Positions 7,245 to 7,884 of a stretch of DNA of 7,884 bases are shown here, piece after piece. Position 1 is the stretch's first letter. Each line of letters begins with the position of its first letter. Origin of the DNA: an uncultured Granulicatella sp. (GTDB lineage Bacteria > Bacillota > Bacilli > Lactobacillales > Aerococcaceae); NCBI GenBank assembly GCA_938017885.1, contig CALIJD010000103.1:1-7884 (forward strand), in the 5' to 3' direction. The notes below the pieces were generated by a model. The model saw only the letters and a list, made by a program, of their open reading frames with translations. It did not search any database and had not been told where the DNA came from. Both the position numbers and the translations under genes were made by a program.

Positions 7245-7302
7245 ATAAAAAGCGTTCCTCCTTCATTTTTATCCTTTTTATACACGCTCACGTATAAAAA
7301 GG
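7243..7302 (-). promoter_or_regulatory. Three-arm alternative hairpin in the divIC-yabR gap
   Basis: On the minus strand arm A CCTTTTTATAC (7302-7292) and arm B GTATAAAAAGG (7283-7273) pair perfectly over 11 bases with an 8-base loop. There is no U-run after it, so it is not a terminator. Arm C CTTTTTATAT (7252-7243) repeats arm A and can instead pair with arm B over 10 bases (one G-U). That alternative places the yabR ribosome-binding site (7263-7257) in the loop and buries the AU of the start codon. A:B and B:C exclude each other. The structure is visible in the sequence; a regulatory role is an inference. Confidence 0.5.
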
Positions 7303-7312
7303 GTTCATTGCC

Positions 7313-7756
7313 TTATCGGTTTTGTGTGGTTACTTTAACAACAGTTTCCCCTTGTTCCACTTCTTCTTTGACTTGTTGCGCTTTGTTTTCAGCAGTGTCG
7401 TTAGGCGTACTAAAAATAATTTCACCATTTTTGCTTAAATAGTATTCACTACGCGCTAACTTCGCAATGTATTCATCACTTTGAAGAAGTTCAACTTGCT
7501 GCGTTAAAGATTCTTTTTGTTTTTCAGCGAATTCTTTTTCAGCTTTTGCCTTTTCGATCTTTTGATCTAATTGATTCGCCTGTTGTAATTGATTCCCAAT
7601 ACCGACAATCATCACTCCGGATATGGCAATTAATGCAATCACAATCAGTTTGGTTACTAGTGAATGACTTTTCCAAACTGGCGAAGAAGTTTTTTGTTTT
7701 CTTTTTTGGTTGATAGAAACGATATTCGAATTTGTGGATTGATTTTGTTGCTTCAC
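7313..7756 (-). CDS. divIC: Septum formation protein DivIC (FtsB/DivIC family)
   Basis: DivIC is a small bitopic membrane protein of the divisome that pairs with FtsL and DivIB (FtsQ) at the septum. The 147-residue protein has a basic cytoplasmic N-terminus (1-33), a single transmembrane helix (about 34-53), an extracytoplasmic coiled coil rich in K, E, Q and L (about 56-93), and the family's conserved block DEYIAKLARSEYYLSKNGE (94-112) ending in IIFSTP. An acidic, glutamine-rich tail follows. The start is GTG at 7756, with AAAGGAG 9 bases ahead. A promoter lies just upstream, so divIC can start its own transcript, probably continuing into yabR 68 bases further on. Position next to yabR, tilS and ftsH matches the usual Firmicutes locus and supports the name. 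Confidence 0.95.
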   Translation of the reverse strand: MKQQNQSTNSNIVSINQKRKQKTSSPVWKSHSLVTKLIVIALIAISGVMIVGIGNQLQQANQLDQKIEKAKAEKEFAEKQKESLTQQVELLQSDEYIAKLARSEYYLSKNGEIIFSTPNDTAENKAQQVKEEVEQGETVVKVTTQNR

Positions 7757-7789
7757 CTTAATTGTCTCCTTTTTAACTTATACACAATG

Positions 7790-7818
7790 AGTATAACAAG
7801 AATGAGCCTTATCGTCTA
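7790..7818 (-). promoter_or_regulatory. divIC promoter
   Basis: On the minus strand TAGACG (7818-7813, 4/6 to TTGACA) is followed after 17 bases by TATACT (7795-7790, 5/6 to TATAAT). Long A/T runs at about 7830-7875 upstream could act as an UP element. The start point would be near 7783, about 27 bases before the GTG. Confidence 0.65.
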
Positions 7819-7884
7819 TGATAACACTAAGAATTTTTTTATTTTTTTATGATTTCCTAATTTTAAAAATTTCTATAATTACAC

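Noticed and set aside
7273..7302. Hairpin after divIC as a terminator
   Set aside because: The 11-bp stem is perfect but no U-run follows on either strand, so intrinsic termination is unlikely; it is treated as a regulatory or processing structure.
1..7884. Mobile elements, CRISPR arrays, tRNA or rRNA genes
   Set aside because: I looked for transposase-like frames, regularly spaced repeats, and cloverleaf or rRNA-like stretches and found none; the block is a stable housekeeping locus.

Overview
The window looks like the chromosome of a low-GC, non-sporulating Gram-positive bacterium. Lactobacillales is most likely, in the Carnobacteriaceae/Enterococcaceae neighbourhood (Granulicatella-like is a guess from protein style, not proven). 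The evidence is the AT-rich sequence, strong AGGAGG ribosome-binding sites, and the gene order divIC - yabR - tilS - hpt - ftsH - hslO. That order is the conserved Firmicutes block near the origin of replication, here without the sporulation genes (such as spoIIE) found in it in Bacillus.

Every gene is on the minus strand, so transcription runs from high to low coordinates. From 7884 downward: an AT-rich promoter region; divIC (cell division); an S1-domain RNA-binding protein of the YabR type; tilS (tRNA-Ile lysidine synthetase), overlapping by 14 bases with hpt (hypoxanthine phosphoribosyltransferase); a promoter region carrying a near-consensus CtsR operator; ftsH (membrane AAA+ metalloprotease); and hslO (Hsp33 redox chaperone), which ends in a very clear intrinsic terminator. 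Two more intrinsic terminators lie inside the block, after yabR and after ftsH, so it is probably read as nested transcripts and not one uniform operon.

Below about 1600 the conserved block stops and the content looks lineage-specific. It holds a small XRE-type DNA-binding protein with two C-terminal membrane helices and its own promoter. After it comes the 5' part of an unrecognised two-helix membrane protein that runs off the left edge of the window.

The conserved genes join cell division, translation fidelity, purine salvage and protein quality control. The most interesting signals are regulatory: (1) the CtsR-like box inside the ftsH promoter, which would tie ftsH (and perhaps hslO) to heat and protein-damage stress; (2) a three-arm, mutually exclusive hairpin arrangement between divIC and yabR that could hide the yabR start site; and (3) the membrane-tethered regulator with repeated GTGCAAC elements upstream of its promoter. 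I see no mobile element, CRISPR array, tRNA, rRNA or obvious new defence system.
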